Source of the DNA: Neoceratodus forsteri
Lineage: Eukaryota > Chordata > Ceratodontiformes > Ceratodontidae
Direction of reading: 5' to 3'
DNA length: 64,000 nt
NCBI GenBank assembly: GCA_016271365.2
Contig: CM057450.1
Location: 1,803,710,967-1,803,774,966, forward strand
Shown in pieces: positions 11,111 to 23,045 of this stretch (positions are counted from its first letter, which is position 1; every line of letters starts with the position of its first letter). Position numbers and translations under genes: made by a program. The notes beneath the pieces were generated by a model that saw nothing but the letters and a program-made list of their open reading frames with translations, had not been told where the DNA came from and did no database searches.

Positions 11111-11806
11111 TTACCCTGCTAATTCAGGATCTTTTTCCTCCCAGTGTTTGTCCCTTCAGTCAGTCAGCGCACATGTCACTATGCGGATGTATGGCATGAA
11201 GATGCTACATGCACTCGCCATTTGTGTCTGACCCTCCAAGAGGTTGACCACTTGCTGTACCACATAGCCTCCACTAGGTGGCAGTCATGCAGTGGTAGAC
11301 ACTGACCCTCTTCCCAAAAGAGGAGGGTAATCTATGGACACTCAATCCTCCTTTCCTGGCTGGTCCCAAGTGATCCTGGTCCATTTCCATACCGGGTTCC
11401 TGATGTGGCATGGAGTACCTCCATATGTCATGTCACTGGGTTGGCCCACTTCATTATTTTTTAATTACTCTTCTTCATTTAAGGACCCTCTGGAGAAAGC
11501 CATACTAGAATTAGCAAGGAAGCTAAAATACGTCTTCAGTGACATATTTGGTCCTGGGGAACATTTCTAGTTTTGCAAGATGCTTCATGACTTCTGGTCG
11601 GACAGGAATCCCACACAAATTCAGTTGGGTCAAAAGATGCTTAAATGCTGTTATTTTTAATATAGTTTGTTCACCCTCTTCCTCCCATCTTTTATTTCTT
11701 ATTCCTTGCCCCCCCCCCAATTTCCTGTGAATTTTACTTCATGACTATATGTATATAATGTAAACATTATTTGTATTTTGATCATATCTATATGTTATAT
11801 ACACTT

Positions 11807-11848
<42 letters not shown>

Positions 11849-12499
11849 GCTGTCCTCCCTGGGACTTGTAAATTAGGCTTTTGGGGCCTAAATGTTTGTC
11901 AATAAAGGGCCTAAAGGTGGATTTCCTGGTGAGCAGAATTCTAAATAAAATAAAACTTGTCCCTGATGCTGCCCTTCCTCTGTCAGGTAACCACTGAGCC
12001 CTATCTGCTGCCCCTCTTGGTCACCTACCTGGTACCAGATGTCCAGTGATGGCACTTCCTCTGGGATGGGCTCCCTCAGGCATGCCAACAGGCATGACCT
12101 CCCTCAGGTCCGTCAGATGTGGGTACAACTGGGCAGTCAGCAGCAGCTGAGCTAGAGAGTGCCATGACTATATTGCTGCACATTTGGATTCTTCTTTATA
12201 GTTTCTCCCTGGCCCTGGGACACAGCCAGTAGGGTTTCTTGAAGCAGATGTGCATAAATGTGTGACTGCAAACCAGAGCAAGGCTGCATTCCACCTACCC
12301 ACATCATTCTCCAGCTGTACCAGCACCTCTGATCACTCAGATGACGGTGTAGTGGTGGAGTGCAACCCCCCGGAGGAGGACTGCATCTGCTGGGATGATG
12401 AATCTGTCAGCCCCCAGCTGGCCTAGTTCCTCCCAGACCTGGGGGAAGGGGAAAGTGTCATAAGCAGTAGCTCTACTGCAGTGCCAGCTGGCTAGGTAT
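11111..12499. other. Unassigned, with a microsatellite
   Basis: No coding region is supported. It contains the TG microsatellite at 11812-11844, a short C run near 11710-11719 and A/T-rich flanks. Small open frames show no family resemblance. Confidence 0.3.
11812..11844 (+). repeat. (TG)n microsatellite
   Basis: An uninterrupted run of about 16 GT dinucleotides. Uninterrupted arrays of this length are usually length-polymorphic. Confidence 0.95.
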
Positions 12500-12650
12500 T
12501 TAAATATTGTTTGACCTAGTGGTTGGCATGCAGAGGCAGGGACCTAGTGACCCAGATTTGAATCCCACCCCACCACTTGATTCACTGTGCAACCTTAGCA
12601 AGTCACTTTACTACCCATGTGCTTAACCTCTGTCTAATCTGCAAGTTCAA
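12500..12650 (+). mobile_element. MIR-like SINE, degraded
   Basis: It resembles the SINE at 7088-7256. It has an A-box-like CTAGTGGTTGGCATG, a B-box-like GATTTGAATCCCACC (about 12555-12569) and the core motif AGCAAGTCACTTTACTACCC (12598-12617). No poly-A tail is clear. The ends are estimates. Confidence 0.6.
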
Positions 12651-13449
12651 ATTAATTGTTTGATGAGGAGCCAAACATGGGGCCTGTTAGAAGCAACCTG
12701 CCTTTGTTTTGTCTCTGTGGTACTGTGTGGGCATCCCGAGAGTTTTCAACCCCTCCGGACTCTGTTCACAGAAGCAGCCTTATAAGCGTGGCCCCAGTGT
12801 GCTGCGGTGGTGTTTTCCTTGCCAAAATGTCAGTTCGGTGTCTGGAGAAGTTGTTGAGAGCTTCTTTCCATTTGTTGACCAAAATCTTTGCCTGTTGCTG
12901 TGGGGGTGAATGCCCAGCTTATAGACCTTTCACTGTGAATATTGCACTAGTGAGAGGAGTGCTTTATCACAGCCCTACTCTAAACTGGCTCTTTGAGACG
13001 GCTTGTGTTTTAAACCCAGCAGTTATTTTCTGACTGTGGTGGTGTAAGCACCACTGTCTGCTTGCTCCTAAGTATTGACGCCAACTCTATGGATTCAATC
13101 AGCTGAACTGGATGGACGATTGCTGTCCTTTAGATATTTCACCATGTTAGTTTGAATATTGTTGTCCAATTTCTAGCAATATGCTGGAACATATTCGACA
13201 GCACACGGCACTGTACTGTACTCTCCCTTATGTTAAAAGTATTTTAAATTGTTTTAAATGAATTGTTTTATTGTGGAGGAGTGGGGGAGTGTTATGGTGG
13301 GGGAAAGTTTGGTGGTTTGGGAAGGGGTGAGTGAATGGTGGGTATGAGTGGCTAGTATAAGTCGTTAGTTGAGTGATTGTGGTGTGCATGATTAGTAGTC
13401 TTTTCTAATCTATTTAGGTTAGTGAGTTAATTTTCCTTGCTGTATAAAG
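12651..13449. other. Unassigned
   Basis: A 125-codon open frame at 12656-13033 shows no recognisable domain, no plausible splice or family context and ordinary composition, so I do not call it a gene. The 13240-13450 part is T/G-rich and may be the degraded leader of the L2 element that follows. Confidence 0.3.
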
Positions 13450-13754
13450 GGGCAAAGGTTTGGTTGATTGTCCACCTCGGTCAGCAACTTTAATTATAAC
13501 CAGGTGAGATGTGTTGGAATCATTGCCTCTGTGAGTCACTATGGTGCCTCCCAGCTACGTGACCTCTGCCCTTTACCAATCTCCTGATTACATCTACTGC
13601 AGCCAGGTGTTGCAGGGAGGTTGGGCTTATGAGGTGCGGTCTGGTTGGCAGTGGCAGGGAGCAGCCAGGGTAGCGGATTGTGGCGGTATCCGGGTGGTTG
13701 GGTGCAGGAGACTCCCTGGGATTAAACAGTGGGCAGGTAGCTAGGGGACCGGCA

Positions 13755-14330
13755 GTGTCCACCAATCCCCTTTGGGCAGTGCTTTGCAATACCAGGTCGA
13801 TAAGGAACAAGACCGCAGTTATAGCGGACTTGATTTCCTCGGTCAACTTGGCTTGCATTATAGAAATCTGGTTGGGTGACAATGCCGGTCCTGTTTTGGA
13901 GGTGGCAGTCCCCTCTGGGTTTTCTGTAATGCACTGTCTGAGGAGGGAGCGCAGGGATGGTGGTGTGGCCATCTTTTTTAGATCTGGCCTGGGTTTCACT
14001 GTGCATCTGGTTGGAACAGCCAGATCTTTTTGAGTGTGTGGGGTCCAGGTGCAGGTTGCAGGGTTCTCCTGATCTACTGATCTCTGGGGTCTAGTGGAGA
14101 ATTCCTACAGAAGGTTGCAGAATTTGTGGTCGACCAGGTGTTGGAGTCCCCAGGTATTTAATCCTAGGGTACTTCAATGCCTGGGTCCTTCTCCGAGCCT
14201 CATAATTCGGTTACAACTCCTCCAGTTGATGTCATCACTGGACATAGCACAGTTGTTACTTCTGCGATGCACCACCATGGCCACATGCTCAATCTGGTGT
14301 CTCAACTCGGTTTGAAAGAGGCCCTGGGAG
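13755..14330 (+). pseudogene. L2 endonuclease remnant
   Basis: The frame reads AVLCNTRSIRNKTAVIADLI and LACIIEIWL (about 13776-13875), then RRERRDGGVAIFFR (about 13940-13985). This matches the N-terminal half of the L2 endonuclease: N-x-RS, the ET/EI-W-L catalytic glutamate region and the GGVA box. The homologous positions in the other copy are at 19378-19480. Later frames to 14330 keep short family motifs, but stops and a frameshift break it. Confidence 0.8.
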
Positions 14331-14339
14331 ACCCTCCTG

Positions 14340-15721
14340 AATAAACCATCTCTCGACCTGGACGCCCTGGCACTTTCAGTACTGTCTCCAACCTGCCTTT
14401 TCTAAGCAAGGTTGTTGAGAAACTTGTGGCACAACAGCTTGAGGATCACCTCATGTTCTTTGATATCTATGAGCCATTCCAGTCAGGTTTTAGGGCCATA
14501 CACAGCAGGGAAATAGCATTAGTTAGAGTGCAAAATGTTCTGCTCGGGGCTAGGGATAGAGGAGACAGGTCAGTTCTTGTTCTCTTTGATTTCTCATCGG
14601 CTTTTGACACTGTGGATCACATTGTGCTTCTCAATTGGCTCTATGAGTACTATGGACTCGCCGGTGTTGTCATCAAATGGTTTGAGTCCTAGCTCACTGA
14701 CAGGGTGCAACGGGTAGTGATGTGGAATTTCTCCTCCTCTCTAATGCCCCTGTCAAGTGGAGTGCCCCAGGGCTTGATCTTGTTGCCAATGTTATTTGCA
14801 GTGTACATGCTGCCCCTGGGAGAAATCATTTAGCAATTCAGTGTGGAGTTTCACCGCTATGCAGATGGCACCCAACTTTATTTGTCATTTGCCCCTGGAA
14901 CGTCCAATGCTGTAGATGTGATTAACACCTGCCTGGCACAAATCAGTGACTGGATGTCCTCCAGCTGGTTGTGACTGGACCCAGATAAGACAGAGGTACT
15001 GGTGGTTGAACCAGGTCATGGGAGTGATAGAAGCATGCCTGGAGGTGACACAGGATTATTTTTTGGTTCTGTTTCACTGGTGGCTTCCTCAAGGGTGCAA
15101 GATCTTGGCATGATCCTGGACAATGGATTGCCACTTGTGGATCGGGTGTCTTCCATTGTCAAAAGTGTTTTTTACCACTTAAGAAATATCACCAGGATTA
15201 AGCCTCTCATTCCTCCCGAAGAACTGCCGACACTAGTACATGCCTTTGTTACCTCAAGGCTCAACTACTGTAACTCTCTGTACTTCGGGGTCACTGGAGG
15301 GACCCTCTGCAGGTTGCCTCTTGTGCAGAACGCAGTGGCCTGGTTACTAATAGGCCTGTTCAGGTCCAGTCATGTGATCCCAGTCCCGGCGAGCTCTGCA
15401 CTGGCTGCCTATCAGGTGGAGAGTTCTCTCAAGGTGGGCTTGTTCACCTATAAGGCCCTATACGGACTGGGTTCAGGCTAACTGACTGAGTTCCTGATGC
15501 TTGTCACCTTGGTCTGCACCCTCCACTCCTCATCTAGGGGCCTCCTGGTTGTTCCCAGGGTTCAGCTCAAGACATCTAGAGACTGTGCTTTTAGTGTTGC
15601 CGAGCCAGCCTTGTGGAACTTGTTACTATCTAATATCTGGGAGGCCCCTTCTGGTGAGGTGTTAAAGCAAAGGTTGAAAACCCACCTTTTTTGCCTGTCT
15701 TTCCCGGAAGAGCCTGTATAA
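14340..15721 (+). pseudogene. L2 reverse transcriptase and C-terminal domain
   Basis: Motifs in order are NLPFLSKVVEKLV-like near 14390-14425, HLMFFDIYEPFQSGFR near 14450-14495, and LFDFSSAFDTVDHIVLL near 14580-14630 with the catalytic Asp. Next come a degraded SGVPQG-type box near 14755-14775 and an R/HCYADxTQLYLSF-type box (here with YADGT) near 14850-14890, so the active-site second Asp is lost. A long frame at 15002-15481 carries VRDLGMILD-like, HLRNITRIKPL and LVHAFVTSRLNYCNSLY motifs. LWNLLLSNI and FKQRLKTHLF-like motifs near 15610-15690 close the protein. Multiple stops make it dead. Confidence 0.85.
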
Positions 15722-15925
15722 TCTTGGACGACTGATGGTGTAATAAATTCCTACTGATATTTTAATGAAGTTTTAGCATTTTATATTGTAGTATTTAACG
15801 TGAAATTTATGAATGTTTATGTACTTATTTTGCATTTGATTGTTATTCTGTGTATTGTTCTTTATTGTCAGGCACCCAGAGCCTCCGGGATTGGGCGCCA
15901 TAAAAATAAAACTTGCCTTGCCTTG

Positions 15926-16719
15926 AATTGCCATTAATTGCCATCAGCTGTTTTAGAGTTTATACAGTTGGGACGACAAAAACATAAGATGTCATCTTTC
16001 TGTCTTTGTCCTGATTGAATCTCCCTGCACCTCTAATGGCAGCAACATTCTCTCCCGTTCCTTGCCAGGACTATAAAGTGCTTTAAAATACAGTTTATAT
16101 GACTGGTGGAATAACAAACCAGATTCCTCTTTCCTTTCCTAAAGTGAATCAGTGGCTTCCTGGATCATTTGTAATTCCAAGCCAAGAAATCAAGGATTCC
16201 TTTTCATCCATAGGTTTATGGAAAGACAGCAATAATGTTTTTTGAGTCCCTCTCAAACAGAGATTGAAGGTGTGGGAGACTTCATTTCTGGAGGACTGGG
16301 TCAACTACACTTACAGATGGGTTCAAGTGATAGCAGCGATTGGTTACACTCTAGAGTTCAGCAAAGCTCCCATGAAATCATTTTATTCCACCTCCTTTGT
16401 CCAAAACCCCATCTAGAATATGGCCTTTTATGCCTCATATGCTTGTGCAGAGTGAACATTTTAGTATGATAGTGGATTTTGAAAGGTGTGTCACTGTTGT
16501 GCAATGTTGGGCAATCTCCAAGGGCTCGACAGTGTCAGACTAATCATCAGCAAGGCTGATCATGACACTCTTCTGATCTTGCTGGGTGAAAACTTTGTGT
16601 AATTCACAGAAAAGAGCTACCAGAATCATAGGGTGGCGCTGTCCTTTGATCTGCAAATGCCACCCAGCAAGTAGAGCTGATCAGCACCATAATCAGCCTG
16701 CTGTGGTCCTTCCACCAAT
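15926..16719. other. Unassigned
   Basis: Begins with ATTGCC repeats at the L2 tail, then ordinary A/T-rich sequence. No protein family, SINE box or tandem array is recognised. Confidence 0.3.
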
Positions 16720-17358
16720 GAAAAAATCCTCCCACCCTCTGCCAAGTATCCCTCCCACTTTCCACTGCTACCTCCTTCCTTCTTAATTTTCCAACACCGG
16801 GGTGCCCAAACTGGTACACCCACCCCAGTTGTTTGCACTGTGCAACACTGAGGAGCCAACCTCTGGTGCCGCCAAACATAGCACTGACAATGGGGTGCCC
16901 AATCCCAGTGTTGGTACCTGAAGTAAAGAAAACTGTTGCTTGTCTTTTTTTATTGTTCTTTTTTTTTTTTCCTTTTACTTCCTGTAGTCCCACCATCTGC
17001 CAAGTAACCCTCCCACCTCCCCATCGCTTCCTGTACCCCTAGAGGTTAAACAGACACTGGAGTCTCCAGTCCCTAGTATTGGTGCCGGAAATAAAGAAAA
17101 TCATCCCTCATCTTTTTTATACACGCTGTAAAAAAGAAAAACCTCCATCGATGTCTATTGCTACTGCCGACCCACCACCACTGTTACGCTCCCCCCACCT
17201 GACTCTTCAACTTGGCACCCACCACCCCTTACTTACCTACCGGGTGTCCAACTCTGTAATCCTTCTGACTAGAGACATGTGTCTTCACTTTTCAACGCCA
17301 GACTGGAACTGAGGAAATAGATATGTGGTTCAGTGTATTTCAATGGGTTTTAAACTTG
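16720..17358 (+). repeat. Repeat R copy 1: pyrimidine-rich head
   Basis: This aligns with 34590-35058. Shared blocks include GGGGTGCCCAATCCCAGTGT, GAAATAAAGAAAATC or GAAATAAAGAAAACTG, CATCGATGTCTNTTG, CCACCTGACNCT, CACCCACCACC, GTATTTCAATNGGGTT and AACTGAGGAAAT, all in the same order. Within this copy the block ending in TAAAGAAAA occurs twice (16921-16932 and 17090-17101). The motif ATCTGCCAAGTAxCCCTCCCAC also recurs (16736 and 16995), so the head itself is a short tandem of roughly 180-260 bp. Nothing suggests coding. Confidence 0.8.
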
Positions 17359-17591
17359 TCCTCATAACTTGTTCATGTTTGAATATTTTCCCAAATTTTC
17401 AACATGGCCTTTTGAGTCCTCACTCATGAACAAGGGCAGTGAAATTATGCAAATCCATTCCAAAGGTGATTTCATGGTTGCTGTATGAAATCATCTTTTG
17501 GTCAGGATTCAACATTTTCTCTGCCCTTGTTCACGAGGTGGGGTCATAGGAAGGCTATGCTGAACATTTTGGATAAAACACAGTTATGAGT

Positions 17592-17862
17592 GTACATCTC
17601 CTAAACAAGGCTGTCAATCATACTGTATACCCGCCTCAATTTCCTTCTAACTGTGTGTATCTTGCGTCTCTGTACTGCATGCATGAGCCTGATGTGAACT
17701 TGCTGCAACCTCTGTATATTGATGCTGATGTATATTTTATACCTATTGTAACTACTGTAAATAATGCCAATATGTGTTTTTTCTGTAACTAATTCGTGTC
17801 GCCTCTGAAAAAGGGATCTCAGGTCTCGTGGCTTACCCGTTACTAAAATCTAAATAAATAAA
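17592..17862 (+). mobile_element. Retroposon insertion in repeat R, unclassified
   Basis: A 271-bp segment separates two parts of one palindrome unit that are contiguous in the other copies. It has no coding capacity. Its right end, CTAAATAAATAAA (17850-17862), is an A-rich retroposon tail. The stretch AAGGGATCTCAGGTCTCGTG lies just before it. It could be the 3' end of a LINE or a SINE. No exact duplication is visible. Confidence 0.55.
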
Positions 17863-19377
17863 CATTGAAATATTTCCAACGACACTCATAACTTTGGTAA
17901 TAGTCAATATTTTGACCCCCAGATTTTCAATATAGTCATTTCTCACTGCCTCATGAACTTGGACAGCTGTCATTTTGAAATCCTGGAGGGAGGACTCTGT
18001 CCGTTCGTTTTCTTCATTAGAGGACTTTGTTGATTTCCTGTACTGTGTTCTGGACTGATTTTTCGTTTGGTTGATCCAGCTATGTGCATCAAGATGCTGC
18101 TTGGAGAAGGAACTGTTTTGTTCCCTGTCATTTCTTTGGCTGGAAAGGACAAAGGATTTTGCGAGCTGATAGCGGGGCTTGATCTGGGACCTATTGGGGC
18201 AGTCCCAATTGGTCTGGCGGTTGGTGTGCTGGTTTGCAGTGGCACGGGGTTCATGCTCTCGTTCACTGGGGAGTCGGTGTCGAGGATTGGGCCCTAGGTT
18301 TCTCGGGGGGGAGGCGTATCGTATGGTAGGCGCTACCAGGGATTTCTGTGGTGGCTACTGTGGCTGGCCACCGCTTGTCGGGTTTATTCGGCTGCCCTGG
18401 GCCTAGATTGGTGCCTGATCTTGATCTTGCAGAGGCCCTTTAAAGAAAGTGTATCCTGCTACTTTTGGTTTCCTCCTCCTGTCCCATGAGCTGGAATTAC
18501 GGTCAGAATGTTAAAAATTAGTGTTTGATCTAGAAGAAACTTTTGAATGGAACTTTATTTGGATTTCTGGACTCTTGTTTTTCTGCACTGTTTAATTGTT
18601 ATATTTTTGTTATTTGCATTATTTTATTTGTTTATTGACAGTGAGAGTATCATTTAACAATGTTTTCCTAGACTCTAGTAGTGAGAGTACATAAGAGCTG
18701 AATCTGGGGGTTTATTCTATTATTATTTTGTTTATTTTATTTCGGGGAGAGTTCTAATTTGGGTACATCTATCTAGGGTGGTGAGAGTCCCAAGAAGACT
18801 GTCCTTTCTGATTGGTGGTGAGAGGACCTTTGGACTTGGACTTGTGAAATCATCCCTGAAATGGTTTAAGGGTTTTGTTTTATGTTTTATTTATGTAAAG
18901 TATGTATTGGGGAGGGTTATAAAGAAATAATTATTATATTAGTAGGTTTTGATAGGATTGTGTATTGGTTTATTTATTTTTCTTTTGGTTTGGTTTATTT
19001 GGGTTGTTTGAATAGTGGGTAATTCAAGGAAGGTTTTCTTTTTGTCTCAAAATGTGTTGGGCTCTACCTCCATGGCATTGTGCTATTCATCCTCCGCTCT
19101 TAGCACCCTCTGTCTCTTTTCTCCTCCTCTTCTTCAGTTTTAAACTTACCTCGCTTGTAGGGCATTGGATATTGTGCAGAGGAATCGAGGTGGGGTGGGT
19201 GAACATCAGGGGATGAATGAGGGGGGTCACCACATTGGGGTAGTGAAATCTAGAGACGCCTCTGGGCAGAATGGATCCAGGAGCGTGGTCTGCCATGCCT
19301 GGTTTACATACCCAAGGGCACTAAAAATAATGGTAGGCAGGTGGCCCGGGCAGCCCGGGAAGTTCACCCAACTCGGG

Positions 19378-19985
19378 CGGTGTTATGCAATGCTAGGTCC
19401 ATTAAAAATAAGACTGCAATTATTGCATATCTTGTTAAATTGGTGGACCTGGCTTGTATCACTGAGACCTGGCTGGATGAAATTTCTGGCGCCATTTTGG
19501 AGGCTACAGTTCCTGCTGGGTACTGGTGACACTGCCCGAGATTGGGTCGGGGAACAGTCTGTTTCAAGGCCGAACTAAACCTCACAAATGTACCAGTGGG
19601 GAGACTGAGTCATTTGAGTGTATCGTAGTGGTGGGTGTAGACTGTAGGATCGTTCTAATCTACCGTCCACCAGGTGATGAGAAACGATTCCTCCAGGAAG
19701 TGGTAGACTTCATCATCAACATGATGTTTGAGTCGCACAAGCTGATGGTCCTGGGTGATTTTAATGCCTGGGTCGACGATAAACTCTCTCATTTTGGTCA
19801 GCACTTCCTCCAGTTGATGACATCTCTGGGCCTCACACAGGTTGTTTCCACCGCCACTCATAATCAAGGTCAATCTCTGGACTTGGTCTTCCTCCTGGGG
19901 ATTGAGGCCTCCAGCTTTGAGGTGGAACCAGTTGGATGGTCTGATCATTACACTGTGGGGTTTAGTTTTAGCACCCCTCCTTTGT
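19378..19985 (+). pseudogene. L2 endonuclease
   Basis: Conserved motifs are AVLCNARSIKNKTAIIAYLV and LACITETWLDE (catalytic Glu; about 19378-19480). From 19526 come a long frame with VLIYRPPGDEKRFLQEVVDF, LMVLGDFNAWVDD (the GDFN catalytic motif, about 19745-19785), SLDLVFLLG and WSDHYTVGF (the S-D-H motif, about 19935-19965). These are the standard steps of the L2 apurinic-type endonuclease. A frameshift near 19500-19540 separates the front from the back, and the GG(V/I)A box is damaged at that point. Confidence 0.88.
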
Positions 19986-20682
19986 AGTCCAACCCCTTTA
20001 GAAATTATTCGGTATTGCCCTTTACGAGATATAAAATCTCAAGGCTTAATGACAGTCCTGGATCTCTCGTCCTTCCCAGTGGCAAATAGTGACCCAGATG
20101 GCCTCATGGTGGCTTATAATTTGGCCATTACGGGGGCCCTGGACATCATTGCTCCTGTCTGTGTTCGTCCACTCTCCCTTTACCCTCGATCCCCATGGTT
20201 TGATGGGACTCTGAGGGAGATGCAGCGACCTGGACGAAGGTTAGAGCATTGCTGGCGGAAGTCTGCTCTTGATGCCAACCACCTTAGATTGATGGACCAT
20301 TATCAAGTCTAAGTCTATCAATCCAAGTCTCCGTAAGAAGGCAGAGTTTCTGTCCAGCGAGATTGTGGTTGCTCAAAATTGACCAGCTCAGCTGTTCTGA
20401 ACTGTAGGACACACTGTGCAACTCAGTCTGTCTACATTTGTTCGAAAGCGCTTTCACAAGAAGAGTGCGATGAACTTGCTCAATTTTGTGACTAAAGTTG
20501 CCAACATTAGATCAGCTTTCTGTCTGGCACATTCTATGGGTGCTGTGGTGAACCAGTGCAGGTTCGCATACCTTGTTCTTTCTTGAGTACCTTTGGCCAG
20601 CCGGCTTTCATAGATGATATGCAGATTGTCCAGAGTGTGTGCTCACATGCTGTAGTTTGAATCTGGGACCTACTTCCTAATT

Positions 20683-22130
20683 TTGGGTTGTAATGATGTC
20701 ATTGGTCCGGTCCTAGCTCGGATAGTCTGGTGCTCCTTGGAGACGGGTGAGTTTCCAAGCTCTCTAAAAGAGGTGGTGGTAACACCTCTCTTGAAGAAAG
20801 GTTCTTTGGACCCAGACTGCCTTGCTAACTACAGACCAATCTCTAACCTTCCCTTTGTGGGAAAGGTGATTGAGAAAGTAGTGGCCACACAGCTGGAGGA
20901 CCATTTGACCATCCATGCTATCTATGAACCCCTCCAGTCCAGATTTCGAAAAAAGCATAGTACTAAGACAGCGCTGATTCGGGTGCTTAATGATCTCCTG
21001 ATGGCTAGAGACGAGAGGTGCCATTCTATCTTGGTCCTCCTAGATCTGTCATCAGCGTTTGATACTGTGAACCATGGGGGGTTGCTTGATCACCTGAGGT
21101 TCATTTGTGGACTGTTGGGTACGGTCTCAAGTGGTTTACATTGTTCCTCACGGGAAGATCTCAGAGGGTGGTGTCAAGGTTTTTTCCTCTGACCCGGTCT
21201 CGTTAATGTGTGGAGTTCCTCAGGGATCAGTGTTATCCCCCATGTTGTTCGCAGTATATATGCTGCCCCTTGGAGACATTGTAAGAAAGTATGGGCTAAG
21301 GTTTCACTGCTATGTTGATGATACCCAGCTGTACCTTTCTTTTGCCCTCGATCAGGGTGGTGCTCTCTCAGTCTTTAATAACTGTCTTGCTGAAATCCAG
21401 GAGTGGACGGATGCCAGCTGGCTAACGTTGAACTCTGATAAGACTGAGGTATTGGTAGTGGATCCTGGTCGTCGGATAGAGAGGTGGGGGGGAGGTCGCC
21501 CTCTGGTTTATTTCTTGGGTGTGTGCCTCTCCTGACCTCTGAATGAGTGCGGAACCTGGGGGTAAGTTTTGACGATGAGCTTACCTTACATTTACAGGTG
21601 TCTGCTGTCGTCAGTTCCTCATTTTACCATCTGAGGAATATCGCCAGGATCAGGCACCTTGTTCCGTCTGACGACCTTTCTACTCTGATTCACACCTTTG
21701 TGACCTTGCATCTGGACTACTGCAACTCCCTTTACCTAGGGCTACCTGGGGTGGAAATCCACCACTTGCAGCTAGTGCAGAACGTTGCTGTTGACAGGAT
21801 CCTCGTCCTGCCATATTCGCCAGTACTGCGGACTGCACTGGCTGCCAGTTCAGTGGCGGATCACCTTTAAAGTCGGCTTGCTCACTTTTAAAGCCCTACA
21901 TGACTTGGCCTGGGCTACCTGAAAGAGCTCCTGGTTCCTCACTGCTCCAAGTGATTGCTCCGCTCAGCCAGCGAGGGGTTGCTAGAGACTCCGGGTATGT
22001 TTGAAATCTTCTGGGGCTAGAACATTTATGTATGTGGCCCTACCCTCTGGAATTCTCTACCCCTGGTTACGTGAGCATACCTAATCGTGGAGGGTTTTAA
22101 ACAAGCACTGAAAACCTGGTTGTGAAATCA
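20683..22130 (+). pseudogene. L2 reverse transcriptase and C-terminal domain
   Basis: Motifs in order are VTPLLKKGSLDPDCLANYRP and ISNLPFVGKVIEKVVA (20770-20880), HAIYEPLQSRFRKKHSTKTA (20915-20970), LLDLSSAFDTVNH with the catalytic Asp (21035-21075), [20 protein letters not shown] (21210-21265), and HCYVDDTQLYLSF with an intact DD pair (21305-21345). Then follow TLNSDKTEVLVV (21425-21460), NLGVSFDDEL, HLRNIARIRHLVPSDD and DYCNSLYLGLPG (21550-21760), LWNSL-like, and FKQALKTWL near 22095-22125. Two frameshifts, near 21100 and 21540, disrupt it. Confidence 0.9.
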
Positions 22131-23045
22131 AGCCTATGGCATTGAATAGCTGGAATGAGCCTATGATTTTATGATTATGTTATTGATTTTAGGAGTTAAG
22201 TCTAAAGCATTTAATAGACTGAATGAGTTCGGGATTTTATGATTATATTGTTGGTTTTAAGATGTGTTATTAATTATATTGTTATGGAATTTTAATGATG
22301 TGATTTATATTGTTAGGGACCTTGATTTTGAAAGGTGCCTTAAAAATAAAGTTTTATTATTATTATAAGTATTATAAAATGTGTTTTTGCAGTTGTGGTG
22401 TAAAATCACCTTTCAGGCAGGATTTGAACATTTTCTCCACCCTTGTTCATCGGGTGGGATCATAAGAGGGCTGTGTTGAAAATTTGGGGAAAAAATATTT
22501 AAAAAGCCCAATGTTATGAGTATACAGTATGTTGAAAAATTTCAGCGCATGCTCATAGCTTTGGTAATTTTCAATATTTTGACCCAAAAATTTCAACAAA
22601 GCCATTTTTTCACACCACCTCATGAATGTGACAGCTGTCATTTTTCAAATCCTGGCCAAAATGTATTTTCGCACTTGTGGTGCAAAATTACATTTCGACC
22701 ACTGTTTTATAAATGACATCTGTCATGTTCAGAAGGAGGACCATAAAAGACTATGGTGAAAAATTTGGGATTGGATGTGTAAAACAAATAAGTTATGAAG
22801 AAACATTGAATTGTTCCAACATTCACTCATAACTGTTTTTACAGATTTTGGCCCCTAATCTGCAACACATCCCTTATGTTACCCCACCTCCTGAACATGG
22901 CAGGTGTCATTTTTCAAATCCCCTCCGAAACTTGTTTTCACCGTCACACTGCGTAATCACCTGTTAGATGTGATTTAAAAAATCGATCTTGATCATAAAG
23001 TCAGGTCATAAGAAGACTGTTGGTAATTTAGAGTCAGAATGAGGG

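Larger units (their letters stand above)
13450..15925 (+). mobile_element. L2-type LINE, internally deleted
   Basis: An endonuclease remnant (about 13750-14320) is followed by reverse transcriptase (14340-15000), a C-terminal domain (15000-15720) and a 3' end. The 3' end, GGGCGCCATAAAAATAAAAC at 15893-15912 and then a CTTGC-rich tail, is typical of L2 elements. It is the same family as the copy at 17987-22376 but clearly diverged. The region between endonuclease and reverse transcriptase is deleted around 14320-14390, where one domain runs straight into the other. The 5' edge is uncertain because of T/G-rich leader-like DNA. Confidence 0.85.
17987..22376 (+). mobile_element. L2-type LINE, near full length
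   Basis: It interrupts repeat R between AAATCCTGG (ends 17986) and AAAATGTGTTTTTGCAG (from 22377). That fixes both ends within a few bases, at about 4.39 kb. The 5' 1.4 kb is leader. Then come endonuclease (19378-19985), a connector (19990-20660), reverse transcriptase (20683-21535), a C-terminal domain (21547-22130), and the L2 3' end GGTGCCTTAAAAATAAAG with TTATTATTATTA (22335-22368). Its reading frame is broken in several places. It is the most complete L2 in the window. Confidence 0.88.
17359..23045 (+). repeat. Repeat R copy 1: tandem long palindromes (with two insertions)
   Basis: Three to four units of about 260-280 bp start at 17359, 17889, 22554 and about 22828. Each begins CTCATAAC, passes through CATGAAxxTGACAGCTGTCA and AAATCCTGG, and ends GTTATGAG. 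The second half of each unit is the reverse complement of the first, so a unit could fold into one long hairpin with a loop near TTGTGG (22392-22397 in unit 2). The spacer between units (for example ACATTGAAATATTTCCAAC) is itself nearly palindromic. Two insertions, 17592-17862 and 17987-22376, interrupt the array, and removing them restores the unit order. The last unit is degenerate. Confidence 0.85.

Noticed and set aside
12656..13033. 125-codon open frame as a small gene
   Set aside because: No family motif, no supporting signals, and no conservation evidence visible in the window.
17359..23045. CRISPR-like array
   Set aside because: The repeats are long, palindromic and vary in sequence. 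There are no short unique spacers, and the genome is eukaryotic.
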